Assembly (NCBI GenBank): GCA_000438255.1
Contig: FR901907.1
Span: 1 to 21,395 of the forward strand
Length of the DNA: 21,395 nucleotides
Direction: 5' to 3'
DNA from: Clostridium sp. CAG:389
Lineage (GTDB): Bacteria > Bacillota > Clostridia > TANB77 > CAG-508
The position numbers were made by a program, and so were the translations under genes. The notes under the pieces were generated by a model. The model searched no databases and had not been told where the DNA came from. It saw only the letters and a list, made by a program, of their open reading frames with translations. Positions 14,770-21,395 of the stretch are shown here, piece after piece. The first letter of the stretch is position 1. Every line of letters starts with the position of its first letter.

Positions 14770-14881
14770 ATATTAACAAATAATAATAAATGAAAATTTA
14801 AAGAAAATCAAAGCAATAAATATAAAATTCAAAACCTTTAAATTTTTATTCTAATTCAATTTTTGAAAGGAGAATATCAAG

Positions 14882-15328
14882 ATGAAAGTAAAAGATTGTA
14901 TGTGTGAAAACGTATGCTGTGTAAAACCAGAAACAAAAATAACAGAAGTAGCAAAATTAATGAGCGAAAATCACATAGGATGTATACCAGTATGTGATAA
15001 CAATAATTGTATATGTGGAATACTAACAGATAGAGACATTTTATTAAGAACAGTTGCATGTGATAAAGATTGTTCACAAACAACAGCAAGTGAAATAATG
15101 TCTACAAATTTATGTACTTGTAAAGAAGATGATGATATGACTAATGCTGAAAGCAAGATGGCAAATAACCAAATAAGAAGATTACCGGTGTGTGATGAAA
15201 ATAATCATGTAATTGGAATTTTAACATTAGGAGATTTAGCTCAAAACGAGATACAATTAGGTAGTCAACAGGTTTGTAATACAATAGGTGATATTTGCAG
15301 TTGTAATTCAAATAAGAATAATTCATAA
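14882..15328 (+). CDS. Cysteine-rich tandem CBS-domain protein
   Basis: Two CBS domains fill this 148-residue protein: CBS1 at about 1-60 (VKDCMCENV...HIGCIPVCD...GILTDRDI) and CBS2 at about 66-122 (ASEIMSTNL...IRRLPVCDENNHVIGILTLGDLA). A tandem pair normally binds an adenine nucleotide and acts as an energy or ligand sensor. There is no catalytic or DNA-binding domain, so it would act on a partner. It is unusual in carrying 16 cysteines (positions 6, 8, 12, 13, 34, 38, 43, 45, 60, 64, 78, 80, 104, 132, 139, 141), including CxC pairs, which suggests metal, cluster or thiol-redox sensing (inference). GAAAGGAG precedes the ATG. It is flanked by terminators, so it is monocistronic. Confidence 0.88.
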   Translation: MKVKDCMCENVCCVKPETKITEVAKLMSENHIGCIPVCDNNNCICGILTDRDILLRTVACDKDCSQTTASEIMSTNLCTCKEDDDMTNAESKMANNQIRRLPVCDENNHVIGILTLGDLAQNEIQLGSQQVCNTIGDICSCNSNKNNS

Positions 15329-15329
15329 A

Positions 15330-15363
15330 AAAATATACACCCTTTTTGTCGGGTGTATATTTT
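15330..15363 (+). terminator. Rho-independent terminator after the CBS protein gene
   Basis: AAAATATACACCC (15330-15342) pairs perfectly with 15351-15363 around an 8-base loop; a T-rich run overlaps and follows the 3' arm. Confidence 0.85.
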
Positions 15364-15398
15364 ATTTCAAGTTTATTTAGAATATCAATTATTTTTAA

Positions 15399-15426
15399 GA
15401 ATATAAACTGCAAATTAACATATACT
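15399..15426 (+). promoter_or_regulatory. Possible sigma-E-like (sporulation) promoter
   Basis: GAATATA (15399-15405) and CATATACT (15419-15426) resemble the Bacillus sigma-E -35 and -10 elements (6 of 7 and 7 of 8 positions). The 13-base gap is one base short of the usual 14-15, and the implied 5' leader is very short (about 17 bases). Confidence 0.3.
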
Positions 15427-15449
15427 AATTACATAGGAGAAAGAGAAAA

Positions 15450-16547
15450 ATGATAATTGGCATGTCATATTGGACAAGAGTATTAAAAAGATTTTTATAT
15501 GTAATTTTAATATTAATAGGACTATTTTTAGCATTTAAACTAGCAATATTTTACACACCATTTTTAATAGCATTTATAATATCACTAATAATAGAACCAG
15601 CAATTAGGTTAATAATGAAAAAATTAAAACTAACAAGAAAAACAAGTTCAATAATAATATTTATAATAGCCTCAGGAATAATAATTGGAGGAGTAACATG
15701 GGGGATAGTATCATTAATAGCAGAAGCATCAAACTTATTAAAAGATTTAAATAGTTATGTAGAAAAAGCATACATATTATTCCAAAACTTCACAAATAGG
15801 TTTGATTTTAATAACACACATTTACCAAATGAAATAACCTCAATAATTGAAAATTCAACAGGAGACGTATTAGATTCTGTATCCAGCTGGATAAGAAATT
15901 TTTTAACAGGACTACTAAACATGATAACATCTATACCAACAATTGCAATCTATTTTGTAGTCACAATTATGGCACTATACTTAATATGTGTAGACAAAGT
16001 TTATATATTAGACCAAATAGAACATCACTTTCCAAAAAGATGGGTATTTAAAGTAGGAAAACATATAAAAGATTTAACACAAACATTAGGAGGATATTTA
16101 AAAGCAGAAGCAACACTTATATTAGTTTCTTTTATAATTTCATTGGTTGGATTATATATTTTGAAATTTGCTAAATTCAATATAGAATTTCCATTATTAA
16201 TGGCTTTATTTATAGGATTTGTTGATGCTTTGCCAATCTTAGGTTCAGGAACTGTAATGATTCCTTGGGCAATTATTTCGGGTTTGAATGGAGATTTGAA
16301 ATTAGGAATAGCTCTTATTATATTATTAATAATAATGTCTACTGTAAGGCAATTTTTGGAGCCTAAATTGGTTAGTAAGCATATTGGAACACATCCTATT
16401 TTTACATTGATTGCTATGTATACTGGATTTAAATTTATTGGTATTTTAGGTATGCTAATTGGACCAATTATATTGATTATTATAAAAAATGTTTTTGCTA
16501 CATTGATAGATGAGGGAATATTTAAGAGTATAATGGACAGCAAATAA
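15450..16547 (+). CDS. ytvI: AI-2E/PerM-family membrane protein, YtvI-like
   Basis: This 365-residue polytopic protein has the AI-2E/PerM family layout: a hydrophobic helix near 12-30, paired helices at about 33-50 and 62-90, an amphipathic extracytoplasmic region (about 90-150), helix ~155-180, then a C-terminal bundle including the family segment GSGTVMIPWA...RQFLEPKLVSKHIGTHPI...GILGMLIGPI. The YWTRVLKRFLY start and length match YtvI of Bacillus, a sporulation-associated member. Transport substrate is unknown for YtvI. AGGAGA (15435-15440) precedes the ATG by 9 bases. A possible sigma-E-like promoter lies just upstream. The 3' third uses clearly more TTG, ATT, GCT and AAG codons than the 5' part. 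Confidence 0.85.
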   Translation: MIIGMSYWTRVLKRFLYVILILIGLFLAFKLAIFYTPFLIAFIISLIIEPAIRLIMKKLKLTRKTSSIIIFIIASGIIIGGVTWGIVSLIAEASNLLKDLNSYVEKAYILFQNFTNRFDFNNTHLPNEITSIIENSTGDVLDSVSSWIRNFLTGLLNMITSIPTIAIYFVVTIMALYLICVDKVYILDQIEHHFPKRWVFKVGKHIKDLTQTLGGYLKAEATLILVSFIISLVGLYILKFAKFNIEFPLLMALFIGFVDALPILGSGTVMIPWAIISGLNGDLKLGIALIILLIIMSTVRQFLEPKLVSKHIGTHPIFTLIAMYTGFKFIGILGMLIGPIILIIIKNVFATLIDEGIFKSIMDSK

Positions 16548-16567
16548 TTCCAGTTTTTGCAATTAAT

Positions 16568-16596
16568 TTGACATAATAAGTTAAAAGTGGTAAAAT
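16568..16596 (+). promoter_or_regulatory. Consensus sigma-A promoter for the kinase/ParB-like gene
   Basis: TTGACA (16568-16573) and TAAAAT (16591-16596) are exactly 17 bases apart, 34 bases before the start codon, with AAAGGAG between. The gene is therefore transcribed on its own. Confidence 0.85.
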
Positions 16597-16629
16597 ATAA
16601 AAAGATGGAATTAAAAAGGAGAATAATAT

Positions 16630-17844
16630 ATGGAAGAGAATAATGTAAAAAATAAAATAATAGCATTATCTGGTGAACCTGTAAGTGGTAAAGGAACAAC
16701 CGTAAAAAATTTAATTAAAAAGTTAGAAGAAATGGGATATTCAGAAAATCAAATACACTTAGAATCAACTGGAAATGATTTTAGAAAATATTTTAATTCA
16801 ATCATCGATTTAATTGCAAATTTAAACAATGAGGAAAATTTAAAACAAATTAGTGATAGAGATGAAATAAAAGTATTTTTCAGTACCGAAGAATACAGAC
16901 ATATTCTATCAACAACAATAGCTAACTTAATTAAAGAAAACACTGATTTATCTAATTTCTCTATTCAAGACGCAAATAATAGAGAAGATTTTGCAAAAAT
17001 TAGAAAAATTGTAGATACACTAATTGATGAAGGAATGAAACAAAAAGGAGAAGCAATAAATAGAGAACCACATCCTAACGAAATATGGATTATCGATTCA
17101 AGACTAGCTTTCAATAATATTCCGGATGCTTTTTCGGTAAGATTAACTACAAATGCAGACATAGCAGGCAAAAGACTATTCAATGACAAAACAAGAGGAA
17201 AAGAAGATAGTCAATATAGTTCAATTAAAGAAGCAACAGCTGAGAGAGAGGAAAGAAGAATTGGGGAAAGAAATAGATATTTAAATAGATATGGTGTCGA
17301 TCTAAAAGATGAAAATAATTATGATTTAATAATAGATACATCATTTGCTTCACCATCTGATATTGCAGATGTAATTCTTGAATGTGAAAAACATTATGAA
17401 GCAAATGAATCCTTTGGTAAAAAATGGACAAGTCCACAAATGCTTTTACCATTGCAAGAAGAACGTGAAACACTAGGAGAAGGAGAATCTGGATATAACT
17501 TTGAACAAGTAGTAAATAGTATAAAAGAAAAAGGATACTTACCAAGTAGAGTAATAGAAGCAATAAATGTTGACGATGTTAATTACATAATTGAAGGACA
17601 TCATAGAAATTTTGCAGCTGCATATGCTGGAAAAACATTAGTTCCATATAGCATCATAGCAAAAGACGACGAACAAATTCCAAATTATAGCAATACAGCA
17701 AGAGAAAGAGCTAATTCAGTATCACTAAATCAATTATACGGACATGAATGGATGTTGCAAAAAGTAGACTCATCTTTTACATATAAAGAAAATTTTCCAG
17801 AATTATATGAAAAAATAGAAAATAAAGAAGGAATAGAACATTAA
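16630..17844 (+). CDS. Cytidylate-kinase-like P-loop domain fused to a ParB/sulfiredoxin-like domain
   Basis: This 404-residue protein has two recognisable parts. Residues 8-255 resemble a (d)CMP-kinase-type P-loop kinase: Walker A GEPVSGKGTT (15-24), IWIIDSRLAFNNIPDAFSVRLTT (a DxR segment followed by the strand before the lid), an Arg/Glu-rich lid (205-220), and NRYGVDLKDENNYDLIIDTS (219-238), as in archaeal-type cytidylate kinases. Residues about 265-350 resemble the ParB/sulfiredoxin fold: SPQMLLP, GYLPSR, then NYIIEGHHRNFAAAYAGKTLVPYSI, whose GHHR motif matches the phosphate-binding motif of ParB CTPases and free-serine kinases. The last ~50 residues are unassigned. No signal or membrane segment, so cytosolic. 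Substrate and role are unknown; a nucleotide or small-molecule phosphotransfer protein is the best guess. Confidence 0.75.
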   Translation: MEENNVKNKIIALSGEPVSGKGTTVKNLIKKLEEMGYSENQIHLESTGNDFRKYFNSIIDLIANLNNEENLKQISDRDEIKVFFSTEEYRHILSTTIANLIKENTDLSNFSIQDANNREDFAKIRKIVDTLIDEGMKQKGEAINREPHPNEIWIIDSRLAFNNIPDAFSVRLTTNADIAGKRLFNDKTRGKEDSQYSSIKEATAEREERRIGERNRYLNRYGVDLKDENNYDLIIDTSFASPSDIADVILECEKHYEANESFGKKWTSPQMLLPLQEERETLGEGESGYNFEQVVNSIKEKGYLPSRVIEAINVDDVNYIIEGHHRNFAAAYAGKTLVPYSIIAKDDEQIPNYSNTARERANSVSLNQLYGHEWMLQKVDSSFTYKENFPELYEKIENKEGIEH

Positions 17845-17848
17845 TAAA

Positions 17849-17888
17849 AATAGTAAAAGGGTTTTTACAGCCCTTTTATTATTTTTTA
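17849..17888. terminator. Shared convergent terminator
   Basis: Arms 17849-17861 and 17871-17883 form a 13-bp stem (core TAAAAGGG/CCCTTTTA) with one G-U pair on the plus strand, followed by a T-run. T-rich sequence also follows on the minus strand, so it can end both the kinase/ParB-like gene and the convergent gene beginning its stop at 17886. Confidence 0.85.
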
Positions 17889-18437
17889 AATTATCCCACT
17901 AGTTGGAATATAACTATCATCAGGAGGATAAACATACTCATCAGAAGAAGGCTTATCAACACATTTTATATCAGTAACTTTAACAATAGGCATATCACCA
18001 TGATAATCACCTTTAACAATAGTGCCAGTAACTGTAACCCATGTATTATCAGCAAAATCCTTAGCATTATCATACTCACATAAAAAACCTACAACAACAG
18101 ACTGAGAATTAGAACTAACAATCATATCACGAGCCAAAACAAATTGGCTATCTTGTAAATCCAAAACCCTATAAACATATCCTGTAAAACAAATTTTTTT
18201 GCCTACATAAGGGGATATGTTTTCATGAACAGTTTTCAAAATATTCGTATAATTTCTTGGTTGAATTTCAGAAACACCATTTTGAGGAAAGCAACTTTGC
18301 GATTTAGAGGCATTGTTAGCTCCACCAAAAACTCTATACATAACAATTCCTAAAATAATAATTAAAAAAATAATTACACCAATAAAAAAACATTTAAAAA
18401 TTTTACTACCATTTACTTTAACATTAAAAACAAACAT
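17886..18437 (-). CDS. Membrane-anchored protein resembling the YcgQ/TIGR03943 C-terminal domain
   Basis: Residues 1-14 are polar/basic, 15-36 form one transmembrane helix, and 37-75 are a polar linker, leaving the rest outside the cell. Residues about 76-165 (SPYVGKKICFTGYVYR...QFVLARDMI...VVGFLCEY...WVTVTGTIVKGDYHGDMPIVKV) look like the OB-type C-terminal domain of the YcgQ/DUF1980 (TIGR03943) family, normally found after a multi-helix permease-associated N-terminus. Here only a single helix precedes it, at 183 residues, so it is a stand-alone version. In Bacillus YcgQ is paired with a YcgR permease; no permease is adjacent here. AGAGGA precedes the ATG. The family match is from memory of motifs. 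Confidence 0.65.
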   Translation of the reverse strand: MFVFNVKVNGSKIFKCFFIGVIIFLIIILGIVMYRVFGGANNASKSQSCFPQNGVSEIQPRNYTNILKTVHENISPYVGKKICFTGYVYRVLDLQDSQFVLARDMIVSSNSQSVVVGFLCEYDNAKDFADNTWVTVTGTIVKGDYHGDMPIVKVTDIKCVDKPSSDEYVYPPDDSYIPTSGII

Positions 18438-18522
18438 ATAGAATCCTCTTTTCTTTTATAAAATACCTATTTAATAAAATGTATGCCTGTCAAAAAGAAA
18501 TATGTTTTTTATTTAAAAACTA

Positions 18523-18551
18523 TTGCTAAAAAGCTATTTTAGTGATATAGT
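18523..18551 (+). promoter_or_regulatory. Sigma-A promoter for secA
   Basis: TTGCTA (18523-18528) and TATAGT (18546-18551) are separated by 17 bases, 50 bases before the secA start. AGGAGG (18586-18591) is the ribosome-binding site. Confidence 0.7.
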
Positions 18552-18601
18552 AACAAAGTAAAAAAGGTAAAAAAATAAAAAACTTAGGAGGAATATACCA
18601 T

Positions 18602-21355
18602 ATGAAATTATTTAAAACATACAGTGAAAAAGAAGTTAAAAGGGTAATGCCAATAGTAAACAAAATAAACAGCTTAGAACCAGAAATGGAAAAATTAACA
18701 GACCACGAATTAAAAGAAAAAACTGAATACTTTAAAAAGCAATTAGCAGAAGGCAAAACATTAGACGATATATTACCAGAAGCATTTGCAGTAGTTAGAG
18801 AAGCATCAAAAAGAGCATTAGGAATGAGACACTTTGATGTTCAATTAATTGGTGGAATCATATTACATCAAGGAAGAATTGCAGAAATGAAAACTGGTGA
18901 AGGAAAAACATTAGTTGCAACATTACCAGTATACTTAAATGCACTAGAAGGAAAAGGAGTTCACGTAATTACAGTTAACGACTATCTAGCAAAAAGAGAT
19001 AGTGAATGGATGGGAAAACTATATAAATTCTTAGGACTTTCAGTAGGATTAGTAATTGCTGGAATGGACCCACAAGCAAAACAAAAAGCATATGCAGCAG
19101 ATATCACATATGGTACAAATAATGAATTTGGATTTGATTATCTAAGAGACAACATGGTAATCTACAAAAATCAATTAGTACAAAGAGGATTAAACTATGC
19201 GATTGTCGATGAAATAGATAGTATTTTAATAGATGAAGCAAGAACACCACTTATCATCTCAGGTAGAGCAAATGAATCATCAGACTTATATAAAAGAGCA
19301 GACAATTTTGTTAAAAAATTAGAAGCAAAAGTTATAGTAGAAGAAGATGTAAAAGACTTCGAACAAGCAGAAGACAATGAAAAATATGATTACATTGTAG
19401 ACTTAAAAGCAAAATCTGCATCATTAACACAAAAAGGTATTAAGAAAGCAGAAGAATTCTTTAACTTAGAAAACTTCAATGACCTAGAAAACTCAACAAT
19501 AGTACACCATGTAAATCAAGCATTAAGAGCAAATGGTGTAATGAAAAAAGACATAGACTACATCGTAAAAGATGGAGAAGTTTTAATTGTAGATGAATTT
19601 ACAGGACGTATTATGTATGGAAGAAGATACAACAATGGATTACATCAAGCAATTGAAGCAAAAGAAAAAGTTAAAATAGCAGATGAATCAAAAACATTAG
19701 CAACAATAACATTCCAAAACTTTTTCAGAATGTATGATAAATTATCAGGTATGACTGGTACAGCAATGACAGAAGAATCAGAATTTGAAGAAATATATAA
19801 CTTAGATGTTGTTGAAATACCAACAAACAAACCTATGATAAGAAAAGATGAAAATGATGTTATATACAAAAATGAAAAAGCAAAATTCAAAGCAGTTGTT
19901 GAAAGTGTAAAAGAAAGTCATGCAAAAGGACAACCAGTTTTAATTGGTACAGTATCAATTGAGAAATCAGAAAAATTAAGTAAATTATTAAACGAAGCAC
20001 GTATACCACACGAAGTATTAAACGCAAAATCACATGAAAAAGAAGCTATGATAGTTGCACAAGCTGGTAAATTTGGAGCAGTTACAATTGCTACAAACAT
20101 GGCAGGACGTGGTACTGATATTATGTTAGGTGGAAATAGCGAATATCTAGCAAAAGAAGAAATGAGAAAAAATAAAGTACCAGAAAACTTAATAGAAGAA
20201 TCAAACACATATTATGAAACTGATGACCAAGATATTTTAAGAGCCAGAGAACAATTCAATAAATTAGTTGAAAAATATGACGAGAAAATAAAAGAAGAAA
20301 AACAAAAAGTTATTGATGCTGGTGGTTTAAAAATAATTGGAACAGAAAGACATGAATCTAGAAGAATTGACAACCAATTAAGAGGACGTTCTGGACGTCA
20401 AGGTGATGTCGGAGAATCAAGATTCTTTATTGGATTAGATGATGATTTAATGAAAATCTTTGGTGGAGATGCAATAACAAAAGTTTATAATACATTAGGA
20501 GCTGACGAAGATATGCCAATAGCTTCAAGATTAATTTCAAAAGCTGTTGAAAATGCTCAAAAGAAAGTTGAAGGTAGAAACTTCAGTATTCGTAAAAATG
20601 TATTAAAATATGATGATGTTATGAATGCACAAAGAGAGATTATTTATAAACAAAGAAGAGAAGTTCTTGATGGAGAAGATATTCATAGCAATATATTAAA
20701 TATGATAAATTCAGTAGCAGAAGAAACTGTTGCAATGTTTGTTGAAGGTGAAGATGGAAAATCAATTAATATAGAGGCCTTAAATACAGAAATAACAAAT
20801 GAATTTGGTTTAGATATGTATGACTTCATTAAAGCACATGAAAACGATTCAAATGCAATTATAGAAGAATTAGAAAAACAAGCAGTTAACAAATATCAAG
20901 TTAAAGAAGAAGAAATTACTTCTGAAAAAATGAGAGAACTTGAAAGAGTTGTAATGCTTAAAGTTGTTGATGAAAAATGGATGAATCATATTGATGATAT
21001 GGATGAATTGAAAAATGGTATTGGATTAAGAGCTTATGGTCAACAAGATCCTGTTGTTAAATACAGAATGGAAGGTATGGATATGTTTGATGAGATGATT
21101 GCAAACATGAAAGTTGATGTTGTTAAAATTCTTATGAATATCAGAAGACAAAACGGCGAAGTTAAAAGACAAGAGGCAGCTAAAATTACTGGTGCAGCTT
21201 TAGAGGCTATTGAGAGTGTTGATGGTGGTAAGAAAATTAATACTCCAGAACATAGCCAAACGGTTGTAAATGAAGGTCCAAAAGTTGGAAGAAACGACCC
21301 TTGTCCTTGTGGAAGTGGCAAAAAGTACAAGAACTGTTGTGGCAAAAATCAGTAA
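18602..21355 (+). CDS. secA: Preprotein translocase ATPase subunit SecA
   Basis: SecA drives secretory proteins through SecYEG using ATP. All main elements are present: Walker A MKTGEGKTLVA (96-106), the DEAD-motor core with VDEIDSILIDEARTPLIISG, the preprotein-crosslinking region (~225-370), the second motor domain ending in GTERHESRRIDNQLRGRSGRQGD, the helical scaffold/wing, and a zinc-binding SecB-type tail CPCGSGKKYKNCC (CxCx8CC). At 917 residues it is longer than Bacillus SecA (about 841); about 50 extra residues lie between LGGNSEYLAKEEM and GLKIIGTERH (a charged, helical segment), as I believe occurs in other Clostridia. The two small signal-peptide proteins in the window would be Sec clients. 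The final 40 bases of the window hold no gene. Confidence 0.97.
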   Translation: MKLFKTYSEKEVKRVMPIVNKINSLEPEMEKLTDHELKEKTEYFKKQLAEGKTLDDILPEAFAVVREASKRALGMRHFDVQLIGGIILHQGRIAEMKTGEGKTLVATLPVYLNALEGKGVHVITVNDYLAKRDSEWMGKLYKFLGLSVGLVIAGMDPQAKQKAYAADITYGTNNEFGFDYLRDNMVIYKNQLVQRGLNYAIVDEIDSILIDEARTPLIISGRANESSDLYKRADNFVKKLEAKVIVEEDVKDFEQAEDNEKYDYIVDLKAKSASLTQKGIKKAEEFFNLENFNDLENSTIVHHVNQALRANGVMKKDIDYIVKDGEVLIVDEFTGRIMYGRRYNNGLHQAIEAKEKVKIADESKTLATITFQNFFRMYDKLSGMTGTAMTEESEFEEIYNLDVVEIPTNKPMIRKDENDVIYKNEKAKFKAVVESVKESHAKGQPVLIGTVSIEKSEKLSKLLNEARIPHEVLNAKSHEKEAMIVAQAGKFGAVTIATNMAGRGTDIMLGGNSEYLAKEEMRKNKVPENLIEESNTYYETDDQDILRAREQFNKLVEKYDEKIKEEKQKVIDAGGLKIIGTERHESRRIDNQLRGRSGRQGDVGESRFFIGLDDDLMKIFGGDAITKVYNTLGADEDMPIASRLISKAVENAQKKVEGRNFSIRKNVLKYDDVMNAQREIIYKQRREVLDGEDIHSNILNMINSVAEETVAMFVEGEDGKSINIEALNTEITNEFGLDMYDFIKAHENDSNAIIEELEKQAVNKYQVKEEEITSEKMRELERVVMLKVVDEKWMNHIDDMDELKNGIGLRAYGQQDPVVKYRMEGMDMFDEMIANMKVDVVKILMNIRRQNGEVKRQEAAKITGAALEAIESVDGGKKINTPEHSQTVVNEGPKVGRNDPCPCGSGKKYKNCCGKNQ

Positions 21356-21395
21356 TAGCAAGGATTACATAGATTTGGATAAATTGACATAAATG

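Noticed and set aside
21384..21395. TTGACA at the right edge
   Set aside because: Only a -35-like hexamer is visible before the window ends, so no promoter can be claimed.
1..21395. CRISPR arrays, tRNA or rRNA genes, insertion sequences, toxin-antitoxin pairs
   Set aside because: No regularly spaced repeats, cloverleaf-like GC-rich segments, transposase motifs or paired small toxin/antitoxin frames were seen.

Overview
The window is strongly A+T-rich and uses low-GC Firmicutes codons (ATA, ACA, AAA, AGA). It combines a type II fatty-acid synthesis operon, AccBCDA with a separate biotin ligase, MurD, a YtvI-like membrane protein and a Firmicutes-style SecA with a C-terminal zinc tail. This points to a Gram-positive member of the Clostridia, probably an uncultured, host-associated lineage. 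The species cannot be named from the sequence.

Layout. Positions 1-311 are the 3' end of a formylglycine-generating-enzyme-like (C-type-lectin-fold) gene. Its last ~130 bases are about 51% GC against about 23% just upstream, and the reading frame slips inside that block. This looks like the variable region of a diversity-generating retroelement (DGR) target. Two 26-bp hairpins (329-491) separate it from two small minus-strand secreted or membrane-anchored proteins (515-1458). From 1641 to 11360 lies a fatty-acid operon: birA, fabH, fabD, fabG, fabF, accB, fabZ, accC, accD, [one opposite-strand gene], accA, fabI. It makes malonyl-CoA (biotinylated AccB with AccC, AccD and AccA), loads malonyl groups (FabD), starts chains (FabH), extends them (FabF) and runs the reductive cycle (FabG, FabZ, FabI). 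No acpP and no local fab regulator are present. The opposite-strand gene between accD and accA has its own consensus promoter and terminator.

Positions 11423-12567 hold an unrecognised minus-strand membrane protein, a 32-residue Asn/Gln-rich minus-strand peptide gene, and the murD promoter. murD (12568-13968) is followed by a leader whose RNA can fold so that it buries the ribosome-binding site of a Tyr- and Pro-rich protein of unknown function (14050-14715). Next come a cysteine-rich two-CBS-domain protein, a YtvI/AI-2E-family membrane protein, a promoter-driven two-domain protein joining a cytidylate-kinase-like domain to a ParB/sulfiredoxin-like domain (16630-17844), a minus-strand membrane-anchored protein resembling the C-terminal domain of the YcgQ/TIGR03943 family, and a complete secA.

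The strongest leads for new biology are the DGR-like variable region at the left edge, the kinase/ParB-like fusion, the SD-sequestering leader at 13978-14045, the gene cassette embedded antisense in the acc cluster, and the 16-cysteine CBS protein. All assignments come from reading the sequence; no database search was run.
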